A stretch of 64,000 nt of DNA from Methanolobus sediminis (GTDB taxonomy: Archaea; Halobacteriota; Methanosarcinia; Methanosarcinales; Methanosarcinaceae): NCBI RefSeq assembly GCF_031312595.1, contig NZ_CP133592.1, forward strand, positions 1,054,001-1,118,000, in the 5' to 3' direction. Each line of letters opens with the position of its first letter. Position 1 is the first letter of the stretch. Positions 52,733 to 60,624 of this stretch are shown here, piece after piece. Made by a program: the position numbers and the translations under genes. The notes beneath the pieces are model-generated. The model was not told the DNA's origin, did not search any database, and worked only from the letters and a program-made list of their open reading frames with translations.

Positions 52733-53749
52733 TTAATCTGTGTGCACCTTGTTGAGACGCACCCAGAATGTGCTGCCATCTTCAGGATAATTACTATCCA
52801 CACCAACCTCACCATTATGGAGAGTTACGATCTTATGAACGATTGCAAGACCTAATCCTGTTCCCTTTATACACCCTTTTTTAACCTTATCCAGTCTTGA
52901 AAAACGAGTGAAAATCAGTTCTCTGTCTTCTTCAGGGATACCGGACCCATGATCTATTATATTAACCTGCCACTGTTCACCGATATCTGATATAGTTACC
53001 TCTACATGGCTGCCTTTTGGACTGTATTTAATAGCATTTGAAATCAGGTTGATAAAGACCTGATCAATAACGGAATTCACCATTGAAGGATAAAAGCTAT
53101 TGATCTGAACATCCACCGTCATTTCATTCTCTTCAAATCTGGGCCTGAAATTATCAACTATGTTCTCCAGGGTTGAACCAAGATCATGAATCGAAAAATC
53201 AATTTCTTCCACAGAGTCAAGTTTGGCAAATTCTGCTGCTTTTTCTATGATAGAGATAAGGTTCCTGTTACTTTTATCAATATTTGATAGCAGTGACTTT
53301 TTCTTATCGTCAGCCTCCCATTCAAGAAGGACAGCAACAAAGCCGTTTATCAAAGATGCCGGATTCAAAAGATCATGCCGCATTATATCAGCAAAAAGTT
53401 CTTTCAGCTCATTGGAATGTTGCAATTCCTGTGCATAAACCTCAAGTTCCTTCTTGTTTTTTTCCAGATCCTCTATCCATTGTCTGAATGCAAGACCATA
53501 AGCCATCATTAATTCTACAAGAGGAGTTGAAAGGAAACCGACTGATTCCATCACACTTTTAGCAGGCAAGTCTGCTGCCAGCTTCTTTACCGCTAGCTCA
53601 TGCATTTCAATAATATCTTCGGGAGGCACATTTAATCTGACCAATTCATACCCAAGGTCCTCTGACCTCATTAGATATTTTTCTTCACGAGTGGAGACAT
53701 ACCCCTTCAAGATATCGTAATATCTGTCGTTAATTTCATCGTTATTCAT
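52733..53749 (-). CDS. histidine kinase with RsbU-type N-terminal (RsbT-binding) domain
   Basis: The 338-residue protein has an N-terminal helical domain (RYYDILKGYVSTREEKYLMR, LVRLNVPPEDIIEMHELAVK, LMMAYGLAFRQW) that closely follows the N-terminus of Bacillus RsbU, the RsbT docking domain. A coiled linker leads to HisKA (LFADIMRHDLLNPASLINGF, His before Asp) and an HATPase (DHGSGIPEEDRE, GTGLGLAIVHKIV). No PP2C domain is present. I start at ATG 53749; a GTG at 53758 overlaps the preceding stop. It is the last gene of the six-gene stressosome operon and the likely output kinase (inference). Confidence 0.88.
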   Translation of the reverse strand: MNNDEINDRYYDILKGYVSTREEKYLMRSEDLGYELVRLNVPPEDIIEMHELAVKKLAADLPAKSVMESVGFLSTPLVELMMAYGLAFRQWIEDLEKNKKELEVYAQELQHSNELKELFADIMRHDLLNPASLINGFVAVLLEWEADDKKKSLLSNIDKSNRNLISIIEKAAEFAKLDSVEEIDFSIHDLGSTLENIVDNFRPRFEENEMTVDVQINSFYPSMVNSVIDQVFINLISNAIKYSPKGSHVEVTISDIGEQWQVNIIDHGSGIPEEDRELIFTRFSRLDKVKKGCIKGTGLGLAIVHKIVTLHNGEVGVDSNYPEDGSTFWVRLNKVHTD

Positions 53750-53754
53750 ATTGA

Positions 53755-54327
53755 TCACTTCATTGTACAGACCAATATGGTTGCATCGTCAGTCATACGT
53801 CCATAATCCCCAAGTATTGCCTTTGCCAGTTGTTGTTCATCCTGCAGCAGATACATACCATACGATGATAGCTTAATATGTTCAGGTATGCCATCTGTCC
53901 ACATGACCAGGAGCCCATAAGAAGAGATATCCACTTTCTCCACATACAGGTGCCTGTATCCACCACCTACGATACCCCAGCTGGATGTAAGATGAGAGGA
54001 CTTTTCACCATACAACATTGTACGGGTATTTCCAATACCGCCATATTCGAGAGTGACATCATCCTGATAGATGCGTGCAATACTCATTGCCACACCCCTG
54101 GTATGCTTGATAGCTTTGTCACAACCTGAAAACAATTTATCAAGCGACTCATCCAGATGGAGAGATACATAATCAAGAGCTTCTTTTGCCGCTTCTTCAG
54201 CGTGCTTCCCATGTCCCAGACCATCGATCATGCACATTGTCAATGTGCCATCTTCAAGCCACCAGTCGCACTGGTCACCGCAATGTACATCGTTATTAAA
54301 TGAACGGGATTCCGTTGCTATTCGCAT
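53755..54327 (-). CDS. rsbX: RsbX-like PP2C/SpoIIE-family phosphatase
   Basis: The 190-residue single-domain phosphatase resembles RsbX: CGDQCDWW near the N-terminus, the metal site MIDGLGHGKHAEEAAKEAL, GVAMSIARIY, YGGIGNTRTML, MWTDGIPEHI and the final Asp in MTDDATILV. RsbX dephosphorylates RsbS/RsbR and resets the stressosome. ATG 54327 lies inside the upstream ATPase gene's end (10-base overlap). Its lack of an N-terminal sensory or RsbU domain distinguishes it from RsbU/RsbP. Confidence 0.87.
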   Translation of the reverse strand: MRIATESRSFNNDVHCGDQCDWWLEDGTLTMCMIDGLGHGKHAEEAAKEALDYVSLHLDESLDKLFSGCDKAIKHTRGVAMSIARIYQDDVTLEYGGIGNTRTMLYGEKSSHLTSSWGIVGGGYRHLYVEKVDISSYGLLVMWTDGIPEHIKLSSYGMYLLQDEQQLAKAILGDYGRMTDDATILVCTMK

Positions 54328-54761
54328 GAATACCACAACCGTGTTATAATACAGGTATTTGTATCATCTGTCACTGAGATTTCAAGTTCGTCCATCATCC
54401 TTTTTACCGCAGATAAACCTGAACCAAGACCTGGACCTGTCGAATAACCATCCACTAAAACCCGTTCAGCATCCTTTATTCCTGGGCCAGAGTCGTTAGA
54501 AATAAGTTCAATTCCTACGTAGCCTTTTTTTCTTAACTCACAAATCGTGATAGTGCCACCACTAAGAGTATGGTAAACCAGATTCGAAGCAAGCTCTGAA
54601 GCAGATGTGGCTACTTTATGAGCATCTATATCCGAAAAGCAGAGTTTTCTTGCGAAGGATAAGGCTTTTGTCTGGACGTTCGCAACATGTACCAGGTTAG
54701 TTACCTCTATTGTTGCTTCCAGATATTTCTCAGTAAATGCATTATCTCCAGTTTCAGACAT
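54318..54761 (-). CDS. second RsbT/RsbW-like GHKL ATPase
   Basis: The 147-residue HATPase_c_2 protein has N-box ATSASELASNLVYHTLSGG, G1 ELISNDSGPGIKDAE and G2 YSTGPGLGSGLSAVKRMMD. It is a diverged paralogue of the adjacent RsbT and might be a second switch kinase or an RsbW-like anti-factor. There is no sigma factor or anti-sigma antagonist next to it. ATG overlaps the RsbT stop by eight bases. Confidence 0.85.
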   Translation of the reverse strand: MSETGDNAFTEKYLEATIEVTNLVHVANVQTKALSFARKLCFSDIDAHKVATSASELASNLVYHTLSGGTITICELRKKGYVGIELISNDSGPGIKDAERVLVDGYSTGPGLGSGLSAVKRMMDELEISVTDDTNTCIITRLWYSCE

Positions 54762-55164
54762 TCGGACGACTCATTTCTAAATTAATTTTGGTATAACCCG
54801 GACTGGATTCTATGGAAAAATCATTAACGAGCCTTTTTGCACCCGGAAGACCTGCTCCCAGACCTCCGCCTGTTGTGTAGCCATCTTCCATAGCCTTATC
54901 AATGTCTTCGATACCTGGCCCATAGTCCTCAATCTCTACCTTGATCCTGATCTCTTCAGATGAGGATTCGGTAACTATATGGCATACACCATGACCTGCA
55001 TATTTTATTACGTTCCTTGTCAGTTCAGAGATGGCTGTAGCCATACGGGTCTGGTCGGCCGAGCCAAATCCAATGTCTGCCATTTCCTGCCTAGCAATCT
55101 TCCTGGCTATGAGAATATCATCCTCGATCTTGAGTTCAATACACTTATCAGTGATGTTAATCAA
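54754..55164 (-). CDS. rsbT: RsbT-like serine/threonine protein kinase
   Basis: The 136-residue GHKL kinase matches RsbT along its whole length: MADIGFGSADQTRMATAISE, NVIKYAGHG, EDYGPGIEDIDKAMEDGY and TTGGGLGAGLPGAKRLVND. RsbT phosphorylates RsbS and RsbR in the stressosome and, once released, activates an RsbU-type partner. The start is TTG 55164 overlapping the rsbS end by eight bases; the GAGGGAG lies immediately before it, so the precise start is uncertain. Confidence 0.92.
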   Translation of the reverse strand: MINITDKCIELKIEDDILIARKIARQEMADIGFGSADQTRMATAISELTRNVIKYAGHGVCHIVTESSSEEIRIKVEIEDYGPGIEDIDKAMEDGYTTGGGLGAGLPGAKRLVNDFSIESSPGYTKINLEMSRPNV

Positions 55165-55540
55165 CTCCCTCTGATATCATTTCCAGAAGCTTATCAAAGC
55201 CTTTATCGAGATTCAGAGCAGTATCTACGCCGATAAGTTCACGTCCCATTTCCACCAGTGTAAGCGCAACCATTGGCTGCATTCCACATAGAACGACCTT
55301 AGCACCCATTAGACGTGCCATTCTTGCAGTCTCGTTTATCACACGGGCCATGAAGGAATCAACAATATCCATTGCAGTGATATCTATGATAAAGCCCTTT
55401 GCATCACTCTTTTCGAGGAAAGAAACAACATCCGCCTGATACCTCAAGGCATCATCATCGGTCATGTCACTCTGTATTGATGTAAGGAGAATATTCTTTA
55501 GTTTAAGTATTGGTATTTGCACGGAAACACCCCTTATCAT
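55157..55540 (-). CDS. rsbS: RsbS-like STAS-domain stressosome protein
   Basis: This is a 127-residue single STAS domain. The phosphorylatable serine is Ser62 in DITAMDIVDSFMARVINETA, matching the RsbS Ser59 context. It begins VQIPILKLKNILLTSIQ and ends GVDTALNLDKGFDKLLEM. With RsbR it forms the stressosome core that holds RsbT. The ATG overlaps the rsbR stop (ATGA). Confidence 0.93.
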   Translation of the reverse strand: MIRGVSVQIPILKLKNILLTSIQSDMTDDDALRYQADVVSFLEKSDAKGFIIDITAMDIVDSFMARVINETARMARLMGAKVVLCGMQPMVALTLVEMGRELIGVDTALNLDKGFDKLLEMISEGVD

Positions 55541-56328
55541 ACCAGTTTCTTGCCTATTATGCCGAATGCTTTTGAGACACCGTCACGCAATGAACCACTG
55601 GTAGTGATATCACCGAGGTTAACTCCAAGTGTCACAAGTGTCTGTGCGACATTTGGACTGAATCCTGTAATGATGACTTCAGCACCGAGCATTTTTCCGG
55701 CACTTACGGTTTTAAGTATATGCTGGGCAACACTTGTATCGATCATAGGAACACCGGTTACATCCAGAATTGCTACTGCTGCTTCATTCTCTACTATGGA
55801 AGCTAGCAGGTTCTCTATTATCTGCTGGGCACGCATTGTGTCAATTACACCTACAAGCGGAAGAATAACAATGCCTTCCCACAGTTTGATGACAGGTGTT
55901 GAGAGTTCCATAATAGTACGACTATGGGCACGGACTTCTTCCTCTATCTTTACCCTTTCACTTATATCGACGACATACTCCAGTCCACCCACTATGTTAC
56001 CCTCTTTGTCCTTCAAAGGGGCAGCAGTATATTCAATGGGAAATGTTTTTCCAGCAGCTGTCATCTTATTTCTCCATACATATATGCGATCACTTTCCAT
56101 TGCCTGCTTTACACGGCAGTTGTCTGTACGACAATGAGGAGATTGCACTATATCATAGCATTTCTTACCTTCAAGATTCTCCACCTCAAGCCATTTACAT
56201 CCAACTGCATTAAGAGAAAGAATATTAAAATCCCGATCAATTGCCATGACCATGCATGGCAGCTGGTCAAGAACATCCTTTGTAATATCGAAATTCTCAA
56301 TTTTAGCAGATATATCATTTGTTATCAT
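55537..56328 (-). CDS. rsbR: RsbR-like stressosome sensor (PAS + STAS)
   Basis: This 263-residue protein has an N-terminal PAS domain (LPCMVMAIDRDFNILSLN, a CYDIVQSPHCRTDNC segment with three cysteines, ending GLEYVVDISER) and a C-terminal RsbR-type STAS (LDVTGVPMIDTSVAQHI, ITGFSPNVAQTLVTLG). Both threonines equivalent to Bacillus Thr171 (DTS) and Thr205 (AQT) are present. The cysteine-rich PAS could sense redox or metal in place of the globin domain of Bacillus RsbR (inference). ATG 56328 follows GGAGG; the frame's further 34 upstream residues are unsupported. It heads the operon. Confidence 0.93.
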   Translation of the reverse strand: MITNDISAKIENFDITKDVLDQLPCMVMAIDRDFNILSLNAVGCKWLEVENLEGKKCYDIVQSPHCRTDNCRVKQAMESDRIYVWRNKMTAAGKTFPIEYTAAPLKDKEGNIVGGLEYVVDISERVKIEEEVRAHSRTIMELSTPVIKLWEGIVILPLVGVIDTMRAQQIIENLLASIVENEAAVAILDVTGVPMIDTSVAQHILKTVSAGKMLGAEVIITGFSPNVAQTLVTLGVNLGDITTSGSLRDGVSKAFGIIGKKLV

Positions 56329-56551
56329 CGGAAACCTCCAGACTAGAAGTTGTATTATGAATCCTACATATATAATATTGGTATTATATATTATGGTTGA
56401 ATTATAGCTTATACTCACACCATCCGCCAAAAAAATAAAAAGATGTACCGGGTATTGTCCGAAAGCCTTAAAAGCAATGTAACTTATCTCACATCAATCT
56501 CGGCACTTAAATACTGTTTCAATACGGGATTCAAATTCCAGGTTTGATGAA

Positions 56552-57220
56552 GTGAGTCGTACCAGCAACAATTCTGATAGGATCAAGTTAATAGTTTTTG
56601 ATATGGACAGCACCCTTATTGATGCTGAAACCATTGACGAGCTAGCGGAGGCCGCAGGAGTGGGAGACGAAGTAGCCGCCATAACTGAAAGGGCAATGCA
56701 TGGAGAACTTGACTTTTCCGAAGCTCTTCAGCAAAGGGTTAAGCTACTTAAAGGACTGCCACTTGAAAGGGCAAATGAGGCTCTTGCCAAAATGCCTTTT
56801 ATGCCAGGTGCGAAAGAACTGGTATCTTACCTGAAATCTCAGGGTTATAAAACTGCAATGGTCTCAGGCGGCTTTACAATAGCTGCTGACCGTGTTGGAG
56901 AGACACTGGGAATGGATCACGTGGTTTCAAACGAACTTCTGATAGACAATGGGTGTCTTACAGGAGAGGTAAGAGGTCCGCTGACAGATCAGGGCTCCAA
57001 GGAGTGTGTTCTGGAAGAGATCTCAGAAAAATATGGAATTAAGCCTGATGAATGTATAGTAGTTGGCGATGGTGCCAATGACATATGCATATTCAAAAGG
57101 GCAAAGTATGCCATTGCATTCAATTCCAAACCGATCCTTCATGCACATGCTGATATTGTCATTACAGAGAAGAACCTTGAAGCAGTTATACCTGTAATCC
57201 AGTCTCTGGATTGCGAGTAA
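56552..57220 (+). CDS. serB: phosphoserine phosphatase
   Basis: The 222-residue HAD enzyme makes serine from phosphoserine. Motif I is VFDMDSTLIDAETIDELA (nucleophile Asp), motif II AMVSGGFTIAAD, motif III lysine in LTDQGSKECVL and motif IV VVGDGANDICIFKRA. The start is GTG 56552. In this organism phosphoserine is also the substrate of sepS, so SerB competes with Cys-tRNA formation. Divergent from the stressosome operon. Confidence 0.95.
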   Translation: MSRTSNNSDRIKLIVFDMDSTLIDAETIDELAEAAGVGDEVAAITERAMHGELDFSEALQQRVKLLKGLPLERANEALAKMPFMPGAKELVSYLKSQGYKTAMVSGGFTIAADRVGETLGMDHVVSNELLIDNGCLTGEVRGPLTDQGSKECVLEEISEKYGIKPDECIVVGDGANDICIFKRAKYAIAFNSKPILHAHADIVITEKNLEAVIPVIQSLDCE

Positions 57221-57290
57221 TGCCAAGTATCGTGCATTAGAGATGCATGAAATGCCAGCTTTTTTGCTGGACCGGGAGGATAATAAGGAA

Positions 57291-58151
57291 ATGATGAAAG
57301 AACTGAACGACAAGAAGACAGAGCTTAAGAACCTGTCTGAAGACTACAAGAAGAAACGTAACGAACTCAACGCAGAAGCAAGTACACTCGCAGCAAAGCG
57401 TAACGAGCTGAACAAGAAAACAAAAGACCTTATCAATGAAGCACAGGAATACAAAGTGCTCCGTGACGAGAACAACGAGAAGGTAAAGGAGAACAAAGCA
57501 CTCCGTGATGAGGTCAACAACAAGGCTAACGATGTATTTGCCAAGATCGACCAGATACGCAATGAGAACAACCTTGGTGGTCCTTCTATCAAAGATATCC
57601 GCAAGGAGATCGACAGGCTGGAATTCGCACAGCAGACAGAAGTCCTTACAACCAACAAGGAAAGAGAGCTGGTCAACAAAATAACTGAACTCCAGAAACA
57701 GTATGTTGTAAAGAAACAGCAGCTTGAAAGCAACGATGAGCTTAAGACACTGCTGAATGAAGCACAGGAGATCAGGGACGAGGCATCCACCTATCACACT
57801 ACACTTTCAGAGTACGCACAGAAGGCTCAGGAGTATCACGACAAGATGATCACTACCTTCAAAGAGGCTGACAAGGTCCGTGCAGAATCTGATGCTGCTC
57901 ACAAAGAATTCGTTAACTTCCAGGAAAAGGCTGATGAACAGCACAAGCTCTTCATTACAGCTCAGAAAGAGATCCGTGACATCGACAAAGAACTCCGCAA
58001 GATGAAGAAGGGAGATGTTGATGGCAAGAAAGAAGCTTCAAAGGCAGAGGCACGCAAGGATGCAGAAGACATCTTTGACAAATTCAAATCTGGTGAGAAG
58101 CTTACTATGGAGAACCTCATGGCGCTCCAGAGATCAGGTTTCCTGAAATAA
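57291..58151 (+). CDS. archaeal coiled-coil protein (COG1340)
   Basis: This protein of about 286 residues is almost wholly coiled coil, with heptads of Lys/Glu/Asn/Leu (ELKNLSEDYKKKRNELNAE, KRNELNKKTKDLINEA) and a central break at NENNLGGPSIKDIRKEIDRL, then a C-terminal globular tail (FDKFKSGEKLTMENLMALQR). It matches the widespread uncharacterised archaeal family COG1340. ATG 57291 follows GGAGG; a frame from 57243 would add 16 residues. It is 70 bases after serB and may share its transcript. Confidence 0.88.
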   Translation: MMKELNDKKTELKNLSEDYKKKRNELNAEASTLAAKRNELNKKTKDLINEAQEYKVLRDENNEKVKENKALRDEVNNKANDVFAKIDQIRNENNLGGPSIKDIRKEIDRLEFAQQTEVLTTNKERELVNKITELQKQYVVKKQQLESNDELKTLLNEAQEIRDEASTYHTTLSEYAQKAQEYHDKMITTFKEADKVRAESDAAHKEFVNFQEKADEQHKLFITAQKEIRDIDKELRKMKKGDVDGKKEASKAEARKDAEDIFDKFKSGEKLTMENLMALQRSGFLK

Positions 58152-58162
58152 TCAAAATTTAG

Positions 58163-58186
58163 AGGGTGATTTTTCACCCTTTTTTC
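58163..58186 (+). terminator. intrinsic-type terminator after the coiled-coil gene
   Basis: AGGGTGA-TTTT-TCACCCT followed by TTTTTC. Confidence 0.7.
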
Positions 58187-58298
58187 AACTGTTTTTTATT
58201 AGTTATTTTCTTACTATTGCAAGTTATTAGCTAGTTCTTGAAGTAAAAATATGCTTAAATTTCAGATGATTATCTGAAAGAGTAAAAAAGAAATAATC

Positions 58299-59444
58299 TT
58301 AGCGTTCAAGGCCAAGATGATTTATCCTGAATGAAGAATCACGCATCAGACAGGGACCTGTACCGAACACAGGGTCTGTGTATATCTTCTTCCATATAGA
58401 TGCAAGACTATCTGAGTGAATATTACCATATGGTTTTGGCATGCATGCACATGGAAGTACGTTACCTTCTGGAGTTACATGGAGCCATTTCCTGCCTGCA
58501 AAGCATCCCATTTTTCTGATGATCTGAGGAATCGGGAATACACGGGGACCTTCTGTATGGGAGGTTCTTTCAACAAAATCATCGAACTTTTTGATATCTT
58601 CCAGCGAAAGCACTTCTTTCTCATGAGCTTCCCACCTGCCTGTTGGAACTATCTCGTAGAATGAAAGTTCATGAACACCAATCTCTTTTGCAAGCTCGTA
58701 GAAATCATCAAGCTCATCAACGTTACGTGGCGAAAGAACTACATAAATTCCAACCAGCAGACCTGCGTCAAGTCCATTCTTGAGAGCATTTACAGCTTCC
58801 TTGAAAACACCCGGCCTTCCTCGCATGTAATCGTGCCCTTCTTCACTGGCACTGTCAAAGCTTACACTTAACATTGAAAGACCTGCGTTTTTGAGACTCT
58901 CTGCACGCTCCGCAGTCATTCCTACACCTGATGTGAACAGACCCGGAATTGCACGTGACTGGTCTACATAGCTAATAAGATCTTCAAGGCCATCATAAAG
59001 CAAAGGTTCGCCACCATCAAAGATTATGAGCGTGGTACCAAGATCAATAGTCTGGTCAATCACACTTTTTACAGTATCAGGGTTTAACCTTGCTTTGTTC
59101 TTAGTATCCGGAAGAGCACAGTGAAGACACCTGTTAGGACATTCTTCGGTAATTGAAATTGTGATCTGCTCCGGAACATACTTTCCCCTCATAGCTTTCA
59201 TCTGGCTTGATACAAGCCTGTCGAATGCCTTGCTTGGTATCGGAGGCATCCATGTTGAATAGATGAGTTTATCCTTTTCAACCTTTGAGGGTTTTGTGTT
59301 CTCGAATATTTCCATCATATCCGCTACAAAAGAACCCATAATAGATGATGCAATACCTGAGGTCTTCATTCTTACCCGGTTATTTTCAACCTGGGCATAT
59401 ACCTTGAAAACCGGGTTCCTGTAGAAATAATATTTTGGCTTCAT
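58299..59444 (-). CDS. radical SAM/SPASM-type protein
   Basis: The 381-residue protein binds 4Fe-4S/SAM via the CxxxCxxC in EECPNRCLHCALPDT, followed by GGEPLLYDG and VSFDSASEEGHDYMRG. The C-terminal cysteines (GCFAGRKW, LPCACMPKPYG, GTGPCLMRD) suggest a SPASM-like auxiliary cluster. The N-terminal 90 residues are unusual (KYYFYRNPVFKVYAQVENNR). ATG 59444 lies two bases after the GGR stop. Position after UbiA and GGR suggests work on a prenyl lipid or cofactor such as methanophenazine; unproven. Confidence 0.9.
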   Translation of the reverse strand: MKPKYYFYRNPVFKVYAQVENNRVRMKTSGIASSIMGSFVADMMEIFENTKPSKVEKDKLIYSTWMPPIPSKAFDRLVSSQMKAMRGKYVPEQITISITEECPNRCLHCALPDTKNKARLNPDTVKSVIDQTIDLGTTLIIFDGGEPLLYDGLEDLISYVDQSRAIPGLFTSGVGMTAERAESLKNAGLSMLSVSFDSASEEGHDYMRGRPGVFKEAVNALKNGLDAGLLVGIYVVLSPRNVDELDDFYELAKEIGVHELSFYEIVPTGRWEAHEKEVLSLEDIKKFDDFVERTSHTEGPRVFPIPQIIRKMGCFAGRKWLHVTPEGNVLPCACMPKPYGNIHSDSLASIWKKIYTDPVFGTGPCLMRDSSFRINHLGLER

Positions 59445-59446
59445 CA

Positions 59447-60604
59447 CTACTTGTTCCTGAAAACTGCCCTGTATGACAGTATAGAAGATGGATTGTTCTT
59501 CAGTATCATCTTTGATACTTGTAGTGCCTGATTGAAAGGACTTCCGCTAAGAACCTTCAGGTCCTCACCTTCAAAGACCTCCATCATCCCATCGATCTCC
59601 TTGTCAGTCATCTTCCTGAGAGTCTCCATTGCGAACCTTCCAAGATAGTATTCTGTCCTGTAAGCTTCGTTCCAGCGTTTTCTGTACTCGAACAGGAAGT
59701 TCTTGAAAGTATTACCTTTTGCAATGGCATCGGCTGCAACATCACCGCACATCTGTCCCGCATGCATACCATAACCAATTCCGGACTGTGCTGCAGAACC
59801 TCCGACAATCATCACACCGTCAGCCACAAGCTCACCTGGAATTGCAACTATCGGGTCACCACCAACAGATTTGCTTATAATCTTCACATCATCCAGACCT
59901 TTAAGCTCCTTGAACTTTTCAAGCCATGCATCGAAGAAGTCTGAAACATCTGTACCATGCCTGCGTACATACATTCCAAGTGTAGCCCTGTTGCCACCGC
60001 ATGGAGAGTATGTGGATTTCCATCCGGGAGCATGATTACCTACATAATACTCAAAATAATCAGGTTCACCAATTCCTTCTGCCTCGATCTCAGCCTCAAG
60101 GGACCAGGCAATATCCTGTGTATGTTTGATCGGTTTCATTCCAAGAAGTGCGGCAATCCTTGAATTAATTCCATCTGAGACAATGACAAGTTTGCATTTT
60201 ATCTTGCCTTTTGATGTGCTTACAATAAAGCCACCTTCTGTCCTGAGGACATTGAGCACTTCAATACCGAAGCGAACATCAGCACCTGCATCCCTGACCT
60301 GCTTGACATAGAATTCATCGAACTTTTTCCTGTCGAGGAAATAAGCATCACCTTCAAAGAGTACATTCTTCCCGGAAGGTGCGATGATATAGGCACCTTT
60401 GAGGTTCTTTATTACATAACTCTGGTCTACTTCCTCTCCGGTCCTGTCAAACATTCCTTTGAAAAATGTGTTTGCAGGATGAGTGGGTACTCCCACAGCT
60501 TCCTTCTTGTCGAGAAGTATGACCTTGCAGCCTTTTGCCGATGCATTTCTGGCTGCCATGACTCCCGCAGGGGAAGCTCCTATTACTATGATATCTGCAT
60601 CCAT
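59447..60604 (-). CDS. geranylgeranyl reductase-family FAD oxidoreductase
   Basis: The 385-residue flavoprotein has the dinucleotide motif IIVIGASPAGVMAARNA, the second FAD block VIVSDGINSRIAALLG and the third GVMIVGGSAAQSGIGYGMHA. The family saturates isoprenoid chains of archaeal lipids and quinone-like carriers. The usual active-site PxxCG-type motif after the first strand is replaced by VGVPTHPANTFFKG, so this is a divergent branch. ATG follows GAGG. Middle gene of the UbiA-GGR-radical SAM cluster. Confidence 0.9.
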   Translation of the reverse strand: MDADIIVIGASPAGVMAARNASAKGCKVILLDKKEAVGVPTHPANTFFKGMFDRTGEEVDQSYVIKNLKGAYIIAPSGKNVLFEGDAYFLDRKKFDEFYVKQVRDAGADVRFGIEVLNVLRTEGGFIVSTSKGKIKCKLVIVSDGINSRIAALLGMKPIKHTQDIAWSLEAEIEAEGIGEPDYFEYYVGNHAPGWKSTYSPCGGNRATLGMYVRRHGTDVSDFFDAWLEKFKELKGLDDVKIISKSVGGDPIVAIPGELVADGVMIVGGSAAQSGIGYGMHAGQMCGDVAADAIAKGNTFKNFLFEYRKRWNEAYRTEYYLGRFAMETLRKMTDKEIDGMMEVFEGEDLKVLSGSPFNQALQVSKMILKNNPSSILSYRAVFRNK

Positions 60605-60624
60605 TTTGAACCTCTAGACTAAAT

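Noticed and set aside
53755-54327. RsbU/RsbP-type phosphatase
   Set aside because: The protein is a bare PP2C domain of about 190 residues without an RsbU or PAS N-terminus, so RsbX fits better.
55517-56137. 206-residue plus-strand frame over rsbR
   Set aside because: Antisense to the PAS-STAS gene, Ser/Thr-rich shadow with no ribosome site.
57237-57797. 186-residue hydrophobic frame on the minus strand
   Set aside because: It is the antisense of lysine/glutamate-rich coiled-coil coding sequence, which always reads as Phe/Leu-rich.
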